Source: Linanthus parryae (lineage: Eukaryota > Streptophyta > Magnoliopsida > Ericales > Polemoniaceae). From it: a stretch of DNA of 64,000 bases. Positions 21,064 through 33,238 of the stretch are shown here, piece by piece. How positions within the stretch are numbered: the first letter of the stretch is position 1; each line of letters begins with the position of its first letter. The notes below the pieces were generated by a model. The model had not been told where the DNA came from, made no database searches, and saw only the letters and a list, made by a program, of their open reading frames with translations. The translations under genes were made by a program, and so were the position numbers. The DNA is taken from positions 144,609,368 to 144,673,367 of the forward strand of contig JALGPY010000001.1 in NCBI GenBank assembly GCA_023055425.1, in the 5' to 3' direction.

Positions 21064-21770
21064 GAGAGAGAGTGAGAGAATGAGAGAGAGAGAGAGAGTG
21101 AGCAACGAAATGGTTCGGCGCATATTCACCTTTATTTTTTGAGGAAAAAAAATTAATTTTCATGTGATTGTTGCAATTCTTTCTTTTTCTTCCTTTCTTT
21201 TTTTTTTAATTCCAATTTTCTATGAATCTTAACCAAAACATAACAAAATTGAGAATGCATTGCAAATTAGTGCTAGCTCAGATGGCAGAACATTTAAAAG
21301 CCCTTACATTAGGTAAAAAAAATTGAAAACACGTCAATCAGTCGGAAATGAATGTGGAGCATACAAAATACTTCCCTGAAGTGCTCTAATTGTCTTCCTT
21401 TCAAATATAAACTAAGTCCATCCAACAAAAATATTAACAAAATAATAAAGTCTTGCTACAATTAACCTGATAGAGATAGTCATCACCATATAATATATAA
21501 TAATTTACCAAAATACCCCCAACGCAGCATCAACATATTCCCCTGCCCTCAGCATCACCACCCTCTTCTAGCTTCTCTTCCTCTGGCCCTCAGCCTTCAT
21601 CAGAGCTTCTTGCGCAGCCTTCTCCTGGTCTTCTTTGGTGTGGAGAATGGTAACACCCCCGAGGCTTCCACCAATGAAGTCAAATGCTTCGATTTCAACC
21701 ACCTTCTGGACATACAGGTGCTCAGGGGTGCGGAGTGGTCAGTCGGCGTGTTTGGCAGCCTTGGTCAGGC

Positions 21771-23982
21771 TGCAACACGCCCCCCTCCCCCCCCCCCCAA
21801 ATCGCAAGGCCGGCCGGGCCCCACGTTTCGAAAGAGATGTCTCCGCCCGAGGTGATGAGCCTCATTTGGAACGAATAAGGATCGTCGGTTCATAGCTAGT
21901 ACAACCATCGATAACATTTGAAAACATAGCTTATTACAATTTCAATACAAACAATGACATTTGAAAAGTCAATAATACAATTTTCGGTGATATGAAACAA
22001 ATTATTATGTGATCGATGATCTAAGCATCAAGCTTCTCTATCCTGCTGTGCCGTGAACGTTTCCCCCACCTCTATAGCCAACTTGCGGTTTTAAAATAGC
22101 AAAAGTCGACGCAGTTTTTACAGAAAATGATCAGCAAACGGCAGAGTAAGCTAACACCCATAGCACGTAAACAGATTATGAGGCATGTGACAGGAATAAC
22201 ATGTTCGCTGATAAATAAATATCAGATATTCGCGGGAAAAGCGTTCACATCTGATTTGGTGTGTCAAACTCCGTAAAGTTCTCAAATTTCGTATTCAAAC
22301 CCAAAGATGTGGTCCATCTCGGAAAATCACTTTTAATAGCATTTCACAACATTCTTTAATCTCAAGATATCTCATATCAATATGAATCGAGACCAGAAAT
22401 TTATTTTAGTAACTAGTTGATACGGGGCGTGACCATATCCAATCCACAACAAATTTCTCATATGTGCAAAAGCACTACCACAACCATAACTCAATCACAG
22501 GAGGTTCGCATCATAGCGCCTCATAACCATAACTAATCAAAAGGAGGTCGGAGCCTCATAATCTCGTAATCTCATAATCAGTAACCAAACACAATATGTC
22601 ATAAATGTATTGTATCAAGGATATGGCACAAACTCATGCACAACGGCTTTCCACTTTACAAAATTACGAATTTTCTTTCAAGATGTAGAATCGAGTAAGG
22701 AGCTCCAAACTAAAGCCGGTGTGGCAAAAATAATAATAGAGGTACGATTGAGAGAGATATTCTGATTTGACCAATAAGTGAGCGGTGTGCTACTTTTGGT
22801 CACCGAGGCAACAATTTCAAATTTCGTACGTCCAACCCAATGACGTGGTCCATCTTGGGGTATCACTTTTACAAGTATTTCACGATATCACTTTAGATGT
22901 TCGTCTTTCGGATTGTTATTTAGATTTGGATACCAATTTCAAACGAGACTTCAAAGAGGAGTAAACAAATAAACAACTCAAATAAATCAAGTACGGTAGC
23001 AATTTCACAAATAACTCACGCGATACGCGAAATGAAAGAAAGGCGCACGAGGGTAGGCATATTAACTTACCAAAATCCAAAGCACGTCCTAGAAGTCGTC
23101 TCGTCTACGAAGACGTCACCTACAAATCGGAGCTTCTAACTTAATACAACCTCAACAAATATACAACCTATATATATATTTCTAACTCCTTTTATTTTTC
23201 TCAAGAAAATATTAATTTTAACTTATTTATTAACCCAAAAATATACTTTCTTCAATAATATTTACCCCCAAATATACTTAATAATTTATATATAATAATC
23301 TAAAGTAATTTAAGAGAAACTAATTTTATAAATGAATCTGAAATTAAAAACTGCATTTAGTACCCAAAAGTTCCTGAAATGTCAACTGCCTCCCCCTAAG
23401 TTTCTGAAAAGACATTATAACCCCCCAGAAAACTTTCTGAAAATGACACTTTAACCCCCTAAGCATGAACTTCCAAAGTAACCGATTAAAACATGGATTC
23501 AAGGCTTTAAAACTTGATTTTGATTACTAAAAAAAACTCAGGGGAAGATTTCAAGCATACCCAGTCGAAGAATCGCGAGAAACGATGAAGAAATGGGTCG
23601 GGTCAAGATCGTCGTCGGAGCCGCCGGAGGTGGAGCTTCGCCGGGGCTTCTTCGGCTGTTCTTGGCCTCGGTTGAGGCCTCCATCAGCTTAGTCAGACCT
23701 CCAGTAGGTGAACGATACAGGTTTTAGAGGGCGGTCGCCACGGTTGTACTCCGGCGAGAAGCTCGCCGAAATCCATGGTGGTTTCCGGCGGGTTTGCCTC
23801 CTGCTGCTGCGGCGCTGCCTCTGCTGCTGCTGTGGTTGATCTGAGAGGGAGAGAGAGGTCATGGAGAGAGATAGAGCTAGCTGGAGGTGGTCGTGGTTAG
23901 GGTGTTTCCGGTGGTGGTGGGTCGCCAGAGATAGCAGCGGCCATTGCCGCTTCAACTGCTGCTGCTTCTTTGTCGGCAGAAC

Positions 23983-24037
<55 letters not shown>

Positions 24038-24138
24038 GGGTGAGATCAGAGAGTGGAGAGGGAGGTGATGGTGGTGATGGTGTTGTTGGTGATGGTGGTG
24101 GGTTGGCGATGGTGGCGGGTTGTGTCTCTCGGCCTAAC

Positions 24139-24186
<48 letters not shown>

Positions 24187-24845
24187 CGAGAGAGTGACAG
24201 TGAGATGGAGGGGGACGGAGGCAGAGAGGGAGAAGAGGTGGTGAGGGTGTCGGGTGGTGATGGTGTTGAAGGAGAAGAGGGAGAGAATAAGTAGAGGGGG
24301 ATGGAGGAGAGGGAGTGGGTGACGGGGAGAGAGGGATAAGTGTTGGAGAAAGTGAGGGTGTTGGGGGGAATGGAGAAGGTTTCGGGGGTGGTGTTTGCCG
24401 AAGGAGGAGAAAAATAGGGGAAGAGAGAGAGTGAGAGAGAGACGTGAGGGAGACGGGTGAGAGTGAGAGAAGAGAGGGAGAAAACCTAGGGGAGTGGGAG
24501 AGAGTTGGGGAATGGGAAAAACAAATAATATTTTAATATTATTATTATTATTTTTATAGTTATTGTGATAGTATAAATGTAGTATAAAATATTGTGTTTA
24601 TACGGTATAAAATACGTATAGGTAGGAGTATATATATGGTATAACAATATGTATAGTATAAATATAAAATACGAGTATTAAATACTACAAGTTATGTAAA
24701 AGACAAGTAATACCCCCAACATCAACTATTTAATATTATCCAAAATTACAACTACCTCCCCTACTAGTCTTATAATTCCGAAATAACTGTTTAAATTTTA
24801 CGAAAAAGTACGTCGAAAATATTCATAAAAATACGGGGTGTTACA
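21771..24845 (-). mobile_element. Solo LTR A, Ty3/gypsy chromovirus (Tekay/Del-like)
   Basis: This is 3,075 bp flanked by a 5-bp target duplication CAGGC (21766-21770 and 24846-24850); copy 1 shows the uninterrupted site at about 19374-19380. On the minus strand it begins TGTAACACCCCGTATTTT, the start typical of long Tekay/Del-type LTRs, and ends GTGTTGCA. It holds two diverged copies of a roughly 65-bp segment (about 22285-22350 and 22820-22885), two (GA)n microsatellites and a GC-rich part at 23590-24480. No gag or pol is present. Confidence 0.85.
23983..24196. repeat. Two (GA)n microsatellites inside solo LTR A
   Basis: Uninterrupted GA dinucleotide runs lie at about 23995-24034 and 24144-24180. 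They produce long Glu/Arg open frames in this part of the LTR that are not genes. Confidence 0.9.
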
Positions 24846-24946
24846 CAGGCAGTCAAGCTTGAGATCCGCCTGCGCTTTGAGCTCCACCGCGGAGGCGGCA
24901 TTCTTCAAGCTCCGATCTCCAGTTAGTCTCTCCCGCTGTTGATGGA

Positions 24947-27886
24947 TGTAATACCCCGTCTAATTCTGAAGGGGTAAAATAGTAATTTTGGGGGTAAAAT
25001 AAAATTTAGTTACAAATAATAAGTTGGTAAAATTATCGTATTTTATTAATTGAGAATTGTGGCTAAAATTTTAGGAAAGTGTTGAGTTAAATTTCGTAAT
25101 TTAATTCGCGAGTGTTTCTCTAATTTTAGTTGTTAACGCGTGTGGGACCACCGCGGGTTTTCGTAGGTGAGCAATACCGTATCACCCAATCATCTACTAC
25201 ATCACCCACACCCAATCATTTCCAGAAAACTATTATTTGAATTTGTTTTCACCAGCTTTTCTCTTCCTTTGCCTTCAAGACAAAGTACTTCTCCACCGCC
25301 ACCAAGCACCTTCACCGCCTCCTCAATCACCGCCCTCCCTCCTCTATTTAAACCCCTCTGCCTCCTCCCTCCTGACACACGCAGCAGCCACCACGACCAC
25401 CACTACCACCATCATCTTCTCCGCCGTCTTCATCACCATCACCGGGAGCACCACCATCTCTCTCGGCAACCACCTCCACCCTCGTCTCTCCCCTATGTTT
25501 CCCCTCTGCCTATCTTCTCTCTCTCTGCTCACTGTGAGCCACCATGACAGCAGCAGTAGCAGCAACCACCATCTTCCCCACCACAGTCACCATCTCCACC
25601 AACACCATCGTCATTTCCATCAAATAACCGCCACCACCACTGTGGCCATCTTCTCTGCCTCCCACTTCACCATCTAGCTCTCTCACTCTCTGTCTCTCTC
25701 GTCCCTGACCTGAAAAGAGACAGCCGCAACAGCAGCTATCAACAACCGCCACCAACCACCGCCGGCTCTGCCACCGTCGGGGGAACACCCACCAAGAACC
25801 ACCCTTTCTCTTCTCTTTCTCCACCTGTGTCTCTCGTTCTCTCAACGATCAGAGCGCATGAACAGAAGCGGCGGAGGCAGAAACAGCAGAGGACGCCACC
25901 CGTCGCCGCCTCCGGCGAACCTCCATGTTTTCCGGCATGGAGCTCGGCCCGACCGATCTAGGGCCACCCACTCCTCCCTCTCGGTCTCTACGGCCTCTAT
26001 AAGGCCAGAACAAGTTACTGGAATGCTCAGATGAGGCCAGGAGCCACCGGAACGGCTCCGTTCGAGTTCCAACTCCGGCGAAGCTTTCGGCGACTCGACC
26101 CGCTTCAGTTGTTGGCCATTTCTCGCGTTTATCTGGACGGGTACGCTCTAAAACCTCTTCTAAGTTGTTTTAGATAGATAAAATTCAATCTCGGTGGCTT
26201 TTGATCGATTTGGGTTTGATGGGTATAGAAGATTATGCGTTGGTTCATGTTTGGGGGCAGATTTGTCTTTTCTAAAACTTTAGGGGTACTCTTTGTGGTT
26301 TAACAACAACTATTGGGGGCTGGCCACATATTAATATTATATACTCTACAATATGTATAAGTTGTTATGTTCTTTAACTAAATTATATAAATAGAAGTAA
26401 TTTAATGATAGAAAATAAGTTTTGGTTATAACAAATCCTTTTCTTGGGAAATAATGTTATTATTTTCTACATATTGCCTTTGTTATAATAAAAACAAGTT
26501 GAAAGCTTCAAATGACTATTATTCTTTTAACTAACGAGAACATATGTTTAATAAATATCAAGACATACTTTCTTGACACTACTAGTAATTGTAATTAAAC
26601 AACCTTTCTTTTGAAATCACTTGTTTATCAAAAATAATTATAAGAGTTATTTTGTTATTTCCAGCATACTTCCTTATATCTATATATCACGAGTATATTG
26701 GGCTTATTGGGGAAACGTGGGAGTTGGACCTAGTCGTGCGACGGAAGCGAGTGTCCATAGAGTATAAGTGCTTTCTTAATTTAGAAATAATATTGTTGTA
26801 ATTAGAAATTGGTAATCGTTGGCAACATGTTCATAGACGAGGAAGACGAACGTCCGTAGGAGCCTTTATGTGCTAGTCGCTGTGAATTATGGTGAGTATA
26901 CATGCCAAGCCTTGCGAGCCAAGCTTCCTTCGTGTCAAACGTGCATTTTTATTATGTCTCAGATTATATTGTTTATTTGATACTTGTTGAATTTATTTAT
27001 TTATTCTTTGGAAATTTCCACATGATAATTAATAATCCTTAATAACGTAAAGTGGAAAGAGTTGTGCGGGGAACGTCATTTGGATTATTATTGATTTGGT
27101 TTGGTCGTTGTTGGCTTCGTCCACTCGACCCTGATATTATTTAGCCCGGTTGCAATTTGCCTCGGGTTCGCTCCTTGTACTCACTCCTTCTGGGCGCAAG
27201 AACCCTGTTAGGGGGGTGTCGACACTTAAGGTCTTGGTAGCTTGTGATGGGATATGATTGTGATGCGATTGGATTTTCCCCGTTCAACTCAAGAATTAAA
27301 ATGGATATTTCTGGGATTGGCAGCTTATTAATGAGGATTTGGATGTTTATGATTAAATGAGAATATCAGAGCTGGATTATTGAAGTTGAATTGGAATTTA
27401 CATATGAGAATTGAATATGGATTGAAGGCTGGTTCATAGAAATTTCTGAAATTTTGTCTGGATTTTAATACTCAAATGTCTTTTACTTCCGCTGTGCAAA
27501 TGTTATTAATTACTGCCTTACTTAAGTTATCATCTCTTCTGTGTTTGACATGCTTGGGTGTTGCTCACTCATTATTTATTGCTGACTTTCAAACTGCGGT
27601 TCCTGTTTTCCTACCCACCGCAGGTCTAGAAGCTGGAGACTATGGTTTGGCTGGGCGCGAGACTCACTTAGAGTGACTTCACATGTAGTTCTTATAAATT
27701 GTTAGATAATCACAGTGTAATAGCAATCAGATTCTTGTATGGGACTCAAATCTTAATTTAGTTGTTTAATGTTAATAATAAGAGTTCTGGATGGTATTGC
27801 TTTTGAGTTCCGCCGTCACTTTTCAGCAGCGCCCTCCTGGGCTTTCCGGTCCGGAATGGAAGGCTTGGGAATCACGGGTTGTTGCA
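24947..27886 (+). mobile_element. Solo LTR B, Ty3/gypsy type with TGTAATACCCCG start
   Basis: This is 2,940 bp, TGTAATACCCCG to GGTTGTTGCA on the plus strand. The flanks ATGGA (24942-24946) and ATCGA (27887-27891) form a 5-bp target duplication with one mismatch; copy 1 shows the intact GTTGATCGATC at about 20897. It contains the TTGCTCACTCA and CCGCAGGT blocks (about 27564 and 27618) often seen near the 3' end of Tekay-like LTRs. It is in the opposite orientation to solo LTR A and unlike it in sequence, so the two are separate insertions. No internal domain is present. Confidence 0.8.
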
Positions 27887-28390
27887 ATCGATCTATCAAG
27901 AGCAATGATTTTGTTGACGGCCTCGTTGACTTCGTCCTTCTGGTTCTTGTAGACTACAAAGGCGGAGGTTAGGGCCGATGGTTGATTCCTTATCTTCACG
28001 TTCTCACTTAGGCCTCCCATGGCGTGTGGGTAAGAAAGAGGTCGAGGGAGAGTGAGAGAATTAGAGAGAGAGAGAGTGAGCAACGAAATGGTTCGGCGGA
28101 TATTCACCTTTCTCTTTTGAGGAAAAAAATTTTAATTTTCATGTGATTGTTGCAATTCTTTCTTTTTCTTCCTTTCTTTTTTTTTTAATTCCAATTTTCT
28201 ATGAATCTTAACCAAAACATAACAAAATTGAGAATGCATCGCAAATTAGTGCTAGCTCAGATGGCAGACCATTTAAAAGCCCTTATATTAGGTAAAAAAA
28301 ATTGAAAACACGTCAATCAGTCGGAAATGAATGTGGAGCATAAAAAATACTTCCCTGAAGTGCTCTAATTGTCTTCCTTTCAAATATCAA

Positions 28391-29077
28391 CTATTTTGTT
28401 TTAGTTTTACTTCCTATATACAATCATACATTTAATTTTTACGAATTGTCCCGCACATTCGTACATTTCATCTTTACGAAACGTAGACACTTGTTTTGGA
28501 ATGGAAATAAGGGAACACTCTCTAATTGAGATACAAAAAGAGTATATTAAAGTCAAATGAGCACGGGTACCTCTTTCCAGTTACTTGGAATTCATTAATT
28601 AGACATAAAAGCAGTGTTGTATGTGGCTCGTGCAAGATCTACCGACGTAAGATAAATTGGATTACTATTATCGAGTTTTCACGTAAACATGAAACGACAA
28701 CTACTAACATAACGTGTTAGCTGACATTCCAACTACGACAAAAGATGTCGGCAAAACCTACACTCATGTGTAATTAAGAAAATTGAATGTCCAAAACAAA
28801 ACTTCAGCATCAATGTACATGTCTCCGTTGTTGCCCGCTAGATACCCACCGCTCTGAAGGCTAGAGCTCACTAGCAAAATCTTTAATGTGCCGCCCAGTA
28901 GGCTATTTACAAGAATTCTAATTATTTAAATATAAGAGAAAGGATATCATTGTATAAGGTAGTAAAATTGTGGGGGTTTTTAATAATTAACTGAACTTAT
29001 GTCACCAATTTGTATGTCAATAGCGGATTAGTGTAGTTTGTGATTATGCTATTGTCCGCCAATTTGAGAGACATAAA
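28391..29077. other. Intergenic stretch before the old copia element
   Basis: AT-rich sequence with one 64-codon open frame at 28526-28720 that has no recognisable domain. The 5' LTR of the old plus-strand copia element would be expected here but cannot be delimited. Confidence 0.5.
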
Positions 29078-29475
29078 ATTGTACTGTTATAGTATTAGAG
29101 TCACGACATCCAGGAGGGTTTTGTTTGTCCATTATCCAGTGATTTGGTGGCATCTACGTGCTTGCATGTTCGTTTTCGGAGACTTTCTCTGTCGTTTCTA
29201 TGATTCGATGTCTGGTCATAGTGAAGTGACGTCTCCGGCGACTTCTTTTGGTGCGATGGCAAATTTCAGCCCCCAACATAATCTAACTAACTCCGATTGT
29301 CCAGGTATAACTCCCGTGTCCCAAAATTTGACCGCATACCATTTCTATACCTAATTTCGATCAATCTTTGGTTTTGGAGGCCAGGAATAAGTTAGATTTC
29401 ATTAGCGGTTTATTATAGTCTGCATCTTTAGCGATTCCTTTCTTTCTATGCGTTGTGGTATCGGTATTATAGTAT
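29078..29475 (+). pseudogene. Old copia element: decayed primer site and start of gag
   Basis: TATAGTATTAGAGTCA at about 29083 resembles a mutated Met-tRNA primer site. Downstream, MSGHSEVTS (ATG near 29209) leads into DCPGITPVSQNLTAY, matching the start of copia gag proteins (a PG-x-x-VSQ-LT-x-x-NY pattern). The frame breaks with stops before 29475, where the Ale-type element interrupts it. The gag continues at 35059. Confidence 0.6.
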
Positions 29476-29858
29476 TGAAAGAAACCGAAGGGTTTCAAGT
29501 AGAGTGATCGGAGAGATCAAGTTCATCGGAGAAGATCAACGGAGAAGTCGATAGAGAGACCGAATGATCGAGAATATTCGGTGATTCTCATTGATGAAAT
29601 GAATATACATAAATACAACACTATCGTTTATCTTGGTCGTTGGATTTAATCCAAAGACTGTGATTTAGATCCGGTAATGATATTTACATAGTGGTCCTTC
29701 AAGATTGAGGTTGACTTTCAAGTGATTCCTTGGCTTTGGACGTAAGGCCTACTAGTGTTAAGTTCGTTTCAATTCATTCATTGGGATTGAGCTAAGTTTG
29801 CTCTTAAGATTTGGGCTTGATTCAAGATGAGTGACCCAATGTATGATATGGCTTAATA
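29476..29858 (-). repeat. 3' LTR of the Ale-type element
   Basis: This begins TGAAAGAAACCG on plus and ends near GATATGGCTTAATA, with clear similarity to 34687-35058 interrupted by small indels. The outer minus-strand end reads TATTAAGCC rather than the canonical TG, which suggests mutation of the terminal dinucleotide. Confidence 0.85.
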
Positions 29859-29879
29859 TTCCCCTTAAATCGATGGGGT

Positions 29880-31126
29880 GGGATGCACCATCAGTCTGTG
29901 CTTGAGTTCCTGGAATTGGTGTGTAGGAAGATCTTTGGTGAAGATGTCCACGAGTTGGTCCGTGCTGTTAACAAAGGAAATAGACAAATCATTAGTAATT
30001 TCTCTGAGGTAGTGGTAGTCTATTTCTATATGTTTCTTCGAGCATGTAATATAGGATTTGCAGTGATAGAAATAGCTGATAAAATGTCACACCAAAGTAC
30101 AGGTTTTTGAGAAAGAAATTGATTTAAATCATGAAATAAAATTTTTAAGCAATGCTAATTCAGCAGATGTGGAGGCAAGAGCACGATATTCGGCTTCCGT
30201 TGATAACCGAGCCACATTAGGTTGTTTCTTGGCTCCCCAATGAATTGGATTAGGACCAAGAAAGGCACAAAGCCAGAAGTACTACGACGATCAGTTGGGT
30301 TACCAGCCCAATCAGCATCACTAAATGCAGTAATAGGCATATACCCCTTTTGATAAAACAAACCGTGATTTTGGAACCTTGTAAGTATTTTGGAATGCGT
30401 TTGGCTCAAATAAGATGATTTTCGGTGGGTGTGTGCATAAATTGATATAAGTGATTAACTGAAAATGCTATATCAGGACGACTAAAGGTAAGATATTGGA
30501 GAGCTCCAAGGAGTTGGTGATGAGGATTGGCATCACGTAGGCGATGACTATCTTGATCGTGATATTTATTACCTGCAGACAAAGGAGTGGAGGCAGGTTT
30601 GCAGGTAGACATATTAACGCGCGATAATAAATCAGATATATATTTTGCTTGTCGAATAGAAATGCCATCCTTGGTCCGTTTGATTTCAAGGCCCAAAAAG
30701 TATGTTAGAGGACCCAAATCAGTCGTAGAAAATTGAGAGTTAAATTTACGAATGAGATGAGATATAAAAGTGGTGTCACTCCATGTTAAGATGATGTTGT
30801 CAACGTATATAAGAAGAATAGTGACTTTGCCATTAGAATGACGAATAAATAAAGAGTAGTCGGCATAAGAAGAAATAAAACCAAGCCTGTGGGGCTTGTT
30901 TTAAACCATACATGGACTTATTTGGTTTTCAAAACTAACGAGGGTATTTAAGGCCTTGCGGTTGACTCATATAAACAGTTTCGCAAAGAATTCCGTGAAG
31001 AAAATCATTTTTAACGTCTAATTGTTGTAAGGGCCGATTAAAATTTGCAGCTAGGGCCAAAATAGTGCGAACAGTGGAGTGTTTAACAACCGGGCTAAAG
31101 GTTTCATTTGGCCACAAGGCGCGCAT
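29880..31126 (-). pseudogene. Ale-type pol: reverse transcriptase and RNase H remnants
   Basis: Reading leftward on minus: the RT start at 31126-30935 ([31 protein letters not shown]), the catalytic YVDN segment near 30800 (a YVDD variant), the RT tail and connection at 30717-30406 (LGPLTYFLGLEI, RPDIAFSVNHL), then RNase H at 30409-30155 (ITAFSDADWAGNPTDRRSTSGF) and its degenerate tail to about 29880. Several stops and frame changes separate the pieces, so no enzyme can be made. Confidence 0.88.
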
Positions 31127-31819
31127 TGTACAGCAAAATAGTACCCTTAGGGTTATATTATGTGAAAAAGACCCATTTGTTCCCTATTACGTCGGCATTT
31201 GGTGGAGGAGGATCCAAAGTCTATGTGTTTTGTTGTGTGCGGCTAGTGTACTCGTCAGTCATGGCTGATCGCCACTGGGAGTGTTTACTAGCCTCAGTGT
31301 AAGAAGTTGGATAAGGAAAAATAGTAATTGCAGAAACTTTTTTTGCTGATCCTGGTTTTTCATTGTGTTGCATTGGATGTGTGTGAGAGGGGTTAGAGTG
31401 GTTTGTTGGAGACATCTCAGCTGGGTCCGGTACCGGCAATGGCACAGCTTTAGCCAAAGATGTTGTGCCTGAGCCGGAGTGCGAAGAAGCTGCTGGGTTG
31501 GAGTTACCGTCCAGAATAGTCTGGTTCGATTCACAGGCTGACTGCATTGGGTTGGTTGAAGCTGGGTCAACCGGACCTGGGTTAGGCCAGCTCATCATTG
31601 ATAGGTTCGGCGACAACATGGTACTAGCTTACTGTGGTTGGCTACCTGAGGGGTGTGGTACCGAAGTGATAGCAATATGTTCTGATGCACTGGGTGAAAA
31701 GTCAGCCATTGGAGGTTTGAGAGGAGCAAAATCAGCCACTGGTACAGTTGTTCCTGAAAATGAAATATCATCATTGGGCAAAGAATTAATAGTGGGGAGA
31801 GTATTTATTGCATAAAGCA

Positions 31820-32480
31820 TGTCTCATCAAACACAATATCGCGGCTAGTAAAAATACGATTGTGTTCTTTTCTAAACACAAGTAACCTTTGTAGTCCTCA
31901 ACGTAGCCAATAAATGTGCAAATTTTTGTTTTAGCATTGAGTTTGGAGGAATTTTAGGGACGTAAGTATGGGAAACAAGCACAACCAAAAGTATTTGATT
32001 GTGAATAATCAGGTGGTGCACCAAAAATTAATTCAAAATGTGACTTGTTGTGTGTGTGTTGCGACTAGACATGCGATTAATAAGAAAACCGCAGTATTAA
32101 CAACATGAACCCAAAGAGAGTTGGGCGATGATGTCATTTTTAGCATAGTGACGGCTGTCTCCATGATATGACGATGTTTTTTCTCCGCAAAACCATTTAG
32201 TTGAGGTGTGTGGGGACACGATTTTTGATGGTTTATCCCATCTTGGCTAAGGATTTGAGAAAAATTAAAGGACATGTATTCACCTCCACCGTGCATAAAA
32301 TGCGACTATGATGATTTAAAAATTGTTCTATTATTAGTTTGAATTTAAAGAAAACAAGAGGGACTTCGGATTTGTTCTGTAAAGAAAAACTCATTTGAAC
32401 TTTGAGTAATAACGATAACCATGGTAAGACTTAGAGCTCGAAAGGCCCCAAACATCGCTATGCACCAATTTTAAAGGCAT
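31820..32480 (-). pseudogene. Ale-type integrase remnant
   Basis: The frame at 32033-32296 carries the integrase core C-terminal part: DGGGEY-like GGGEYMS, GINHQKSCPHTPQLNGFAE and KHRHIMETA. Upstream, 32480-32300 reads in broken frames through the pre-core; the zinc-binding segment KGLCHSCLEGKMH lies at about 32555-32515 and abuts the MITE. Downstream towards 31820 is the FGCACFPYLRP segment that follows integrase in copia elements. Stops interrupt it. Confidence 0.82.
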
Positions 32481-32556
32481 GTCAGAAATTGAGATAGAAC
32501 AATAATATGGGAGACGATGCATTTTGCCTTCCAAGCAAGAATGACATAAACCTTTA

Positions 32557-33084
32557 GAGTGTGTTTGGATGAAGCATGAAAAGTTGGGATTTCATCAAAA
32601 CTCGGGATTCGAAATCCCATCCTTTAAAACGACTCGTTTGGATAAACAGTGTTCGGCATGTTACAAATTCTGCGTCATTAAATTGAAAGAAATTTGATCC
32701 ACCAAAGTGTCATTTCAAACTCCATACAAATTCCACTGTTAATGCTTTTGCATATTTATAAAAAAATAAAAATGTTTGTTTTATTTTCATTTTAGAAACT
32801 TACATATGGTAGAAGGCCGGAAGTGCTCCTCTCACCACTGCGTAGCCACCACTTCATAGTAGCGGCTGCTCAGCAGCCTAGGTTAATTAAGCAGAGAATA
32901 AAAATAACAGCAGAAATTACATTTATGTCCTTAAAGTATACAAGTTTTACAACCTTAGTCCAAAACCAATTTCCATACTTCAATCAATTACCAACTTGAT
33001 TTCCCATCATCTTAAACGCTTTCGCTTATAATCGCGTCATTTTAGAATTACATCATACTTCAAATCCTTCATCCAAACATACCG
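32557..33084. mobile_element. PIF/Harbinger-type MITE inside the Ale-type element
   Basis: This 528-bp non-coding element has terminal inverted repeats of about 18 bp (GAGTGTGTTTGGATGAAG at left; CTTCATCCAAACATACCG at right) and a 3-bp target duplication TTA (32554-32556 and 33085-33087). The TTA duplication is the mark of the PIF/Harbinger superfamily (Tourist-like MITEs). It splits the integrase region of the Ale-type element and is therefore younger than it. Confidence 0.88.
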
Positions 33085-33238
33085 TTATTGTTATTGAGAC
33101 AAGAAAAATCTAAAGAAGGAATAATTTTATGCAAAGCATTGTCCGAGGGATGTCCTAGGCGATCATGCCAAGTACGAATATCAACTTTATTACTAACATA
33201 AGCATGAGATATTCAATAGGGGTATAACCCATTTTTAC

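Larger units (their letters stand above)
19019..21412. repeat. Tandem duplication of a gene fragment, copy 1
   Basis: After removal of the 1.43-kb solo LTR, this unit (about 0.96 kb) matches 21413-28390 (also about 0.95 kb after its two solo LTRs are removed) from AAGTCCATC to CTTTCAAATAT. The junction between copies is at about 21410. Point changes and small indels are spread along both, including in a (GA)n tract near 21062-21099 and 28040-28078. The duplication predates all three solo LTRs, since each is confined to one copy. Confidence 0.88.
21570..28023 (-). pseudogene. Gene-fragment copy 2, interrupted by two solo LTRs
   Basis: On the minus strand it starts at an ATG near 28021 (MGGLSENVKIRNQPS), runs to NKIIALDRSI at about 27890, is cut by the solo LTR at 24947-27886, resumes as RERLTGDRSLKNAASAVELK (24950 to 24850), is cut again at 21771-24845, and resumes in the KAAKHA to IEAFDF region (21770 down to about 21570). 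Small indels relative to copy 1 break the frame. The reading of the middle piece suggests the original protein continued through LTGDRSLKNAAS and VELKAQ. The product is not recognised and the fragment cannot be functional. Confidence 0.5.
21413..28390. repeat. Tandem duplication of a gene fragment, copy 2
   Basis: The second copy of the unit at 19019-21412 is expanded to 7 kb by two solo LTRs. Host pieces are 21413-21770, 24846-24946 and 27887-28390. After 28390 the similarity ends (CAAATATCAACTATTTTG against CAAATATAAACTAAGTCC at the copy 1/copy 2 junction). Confidence 0.88.

Noticed and set aside
23689..26072. Long low-complexity frames rich in Arg/Glu or Pro/Ser/His
   Set aside because: They come from (GA)n microsatellites and GC-rich repeats inside the two gypsy-type solo LTRs.
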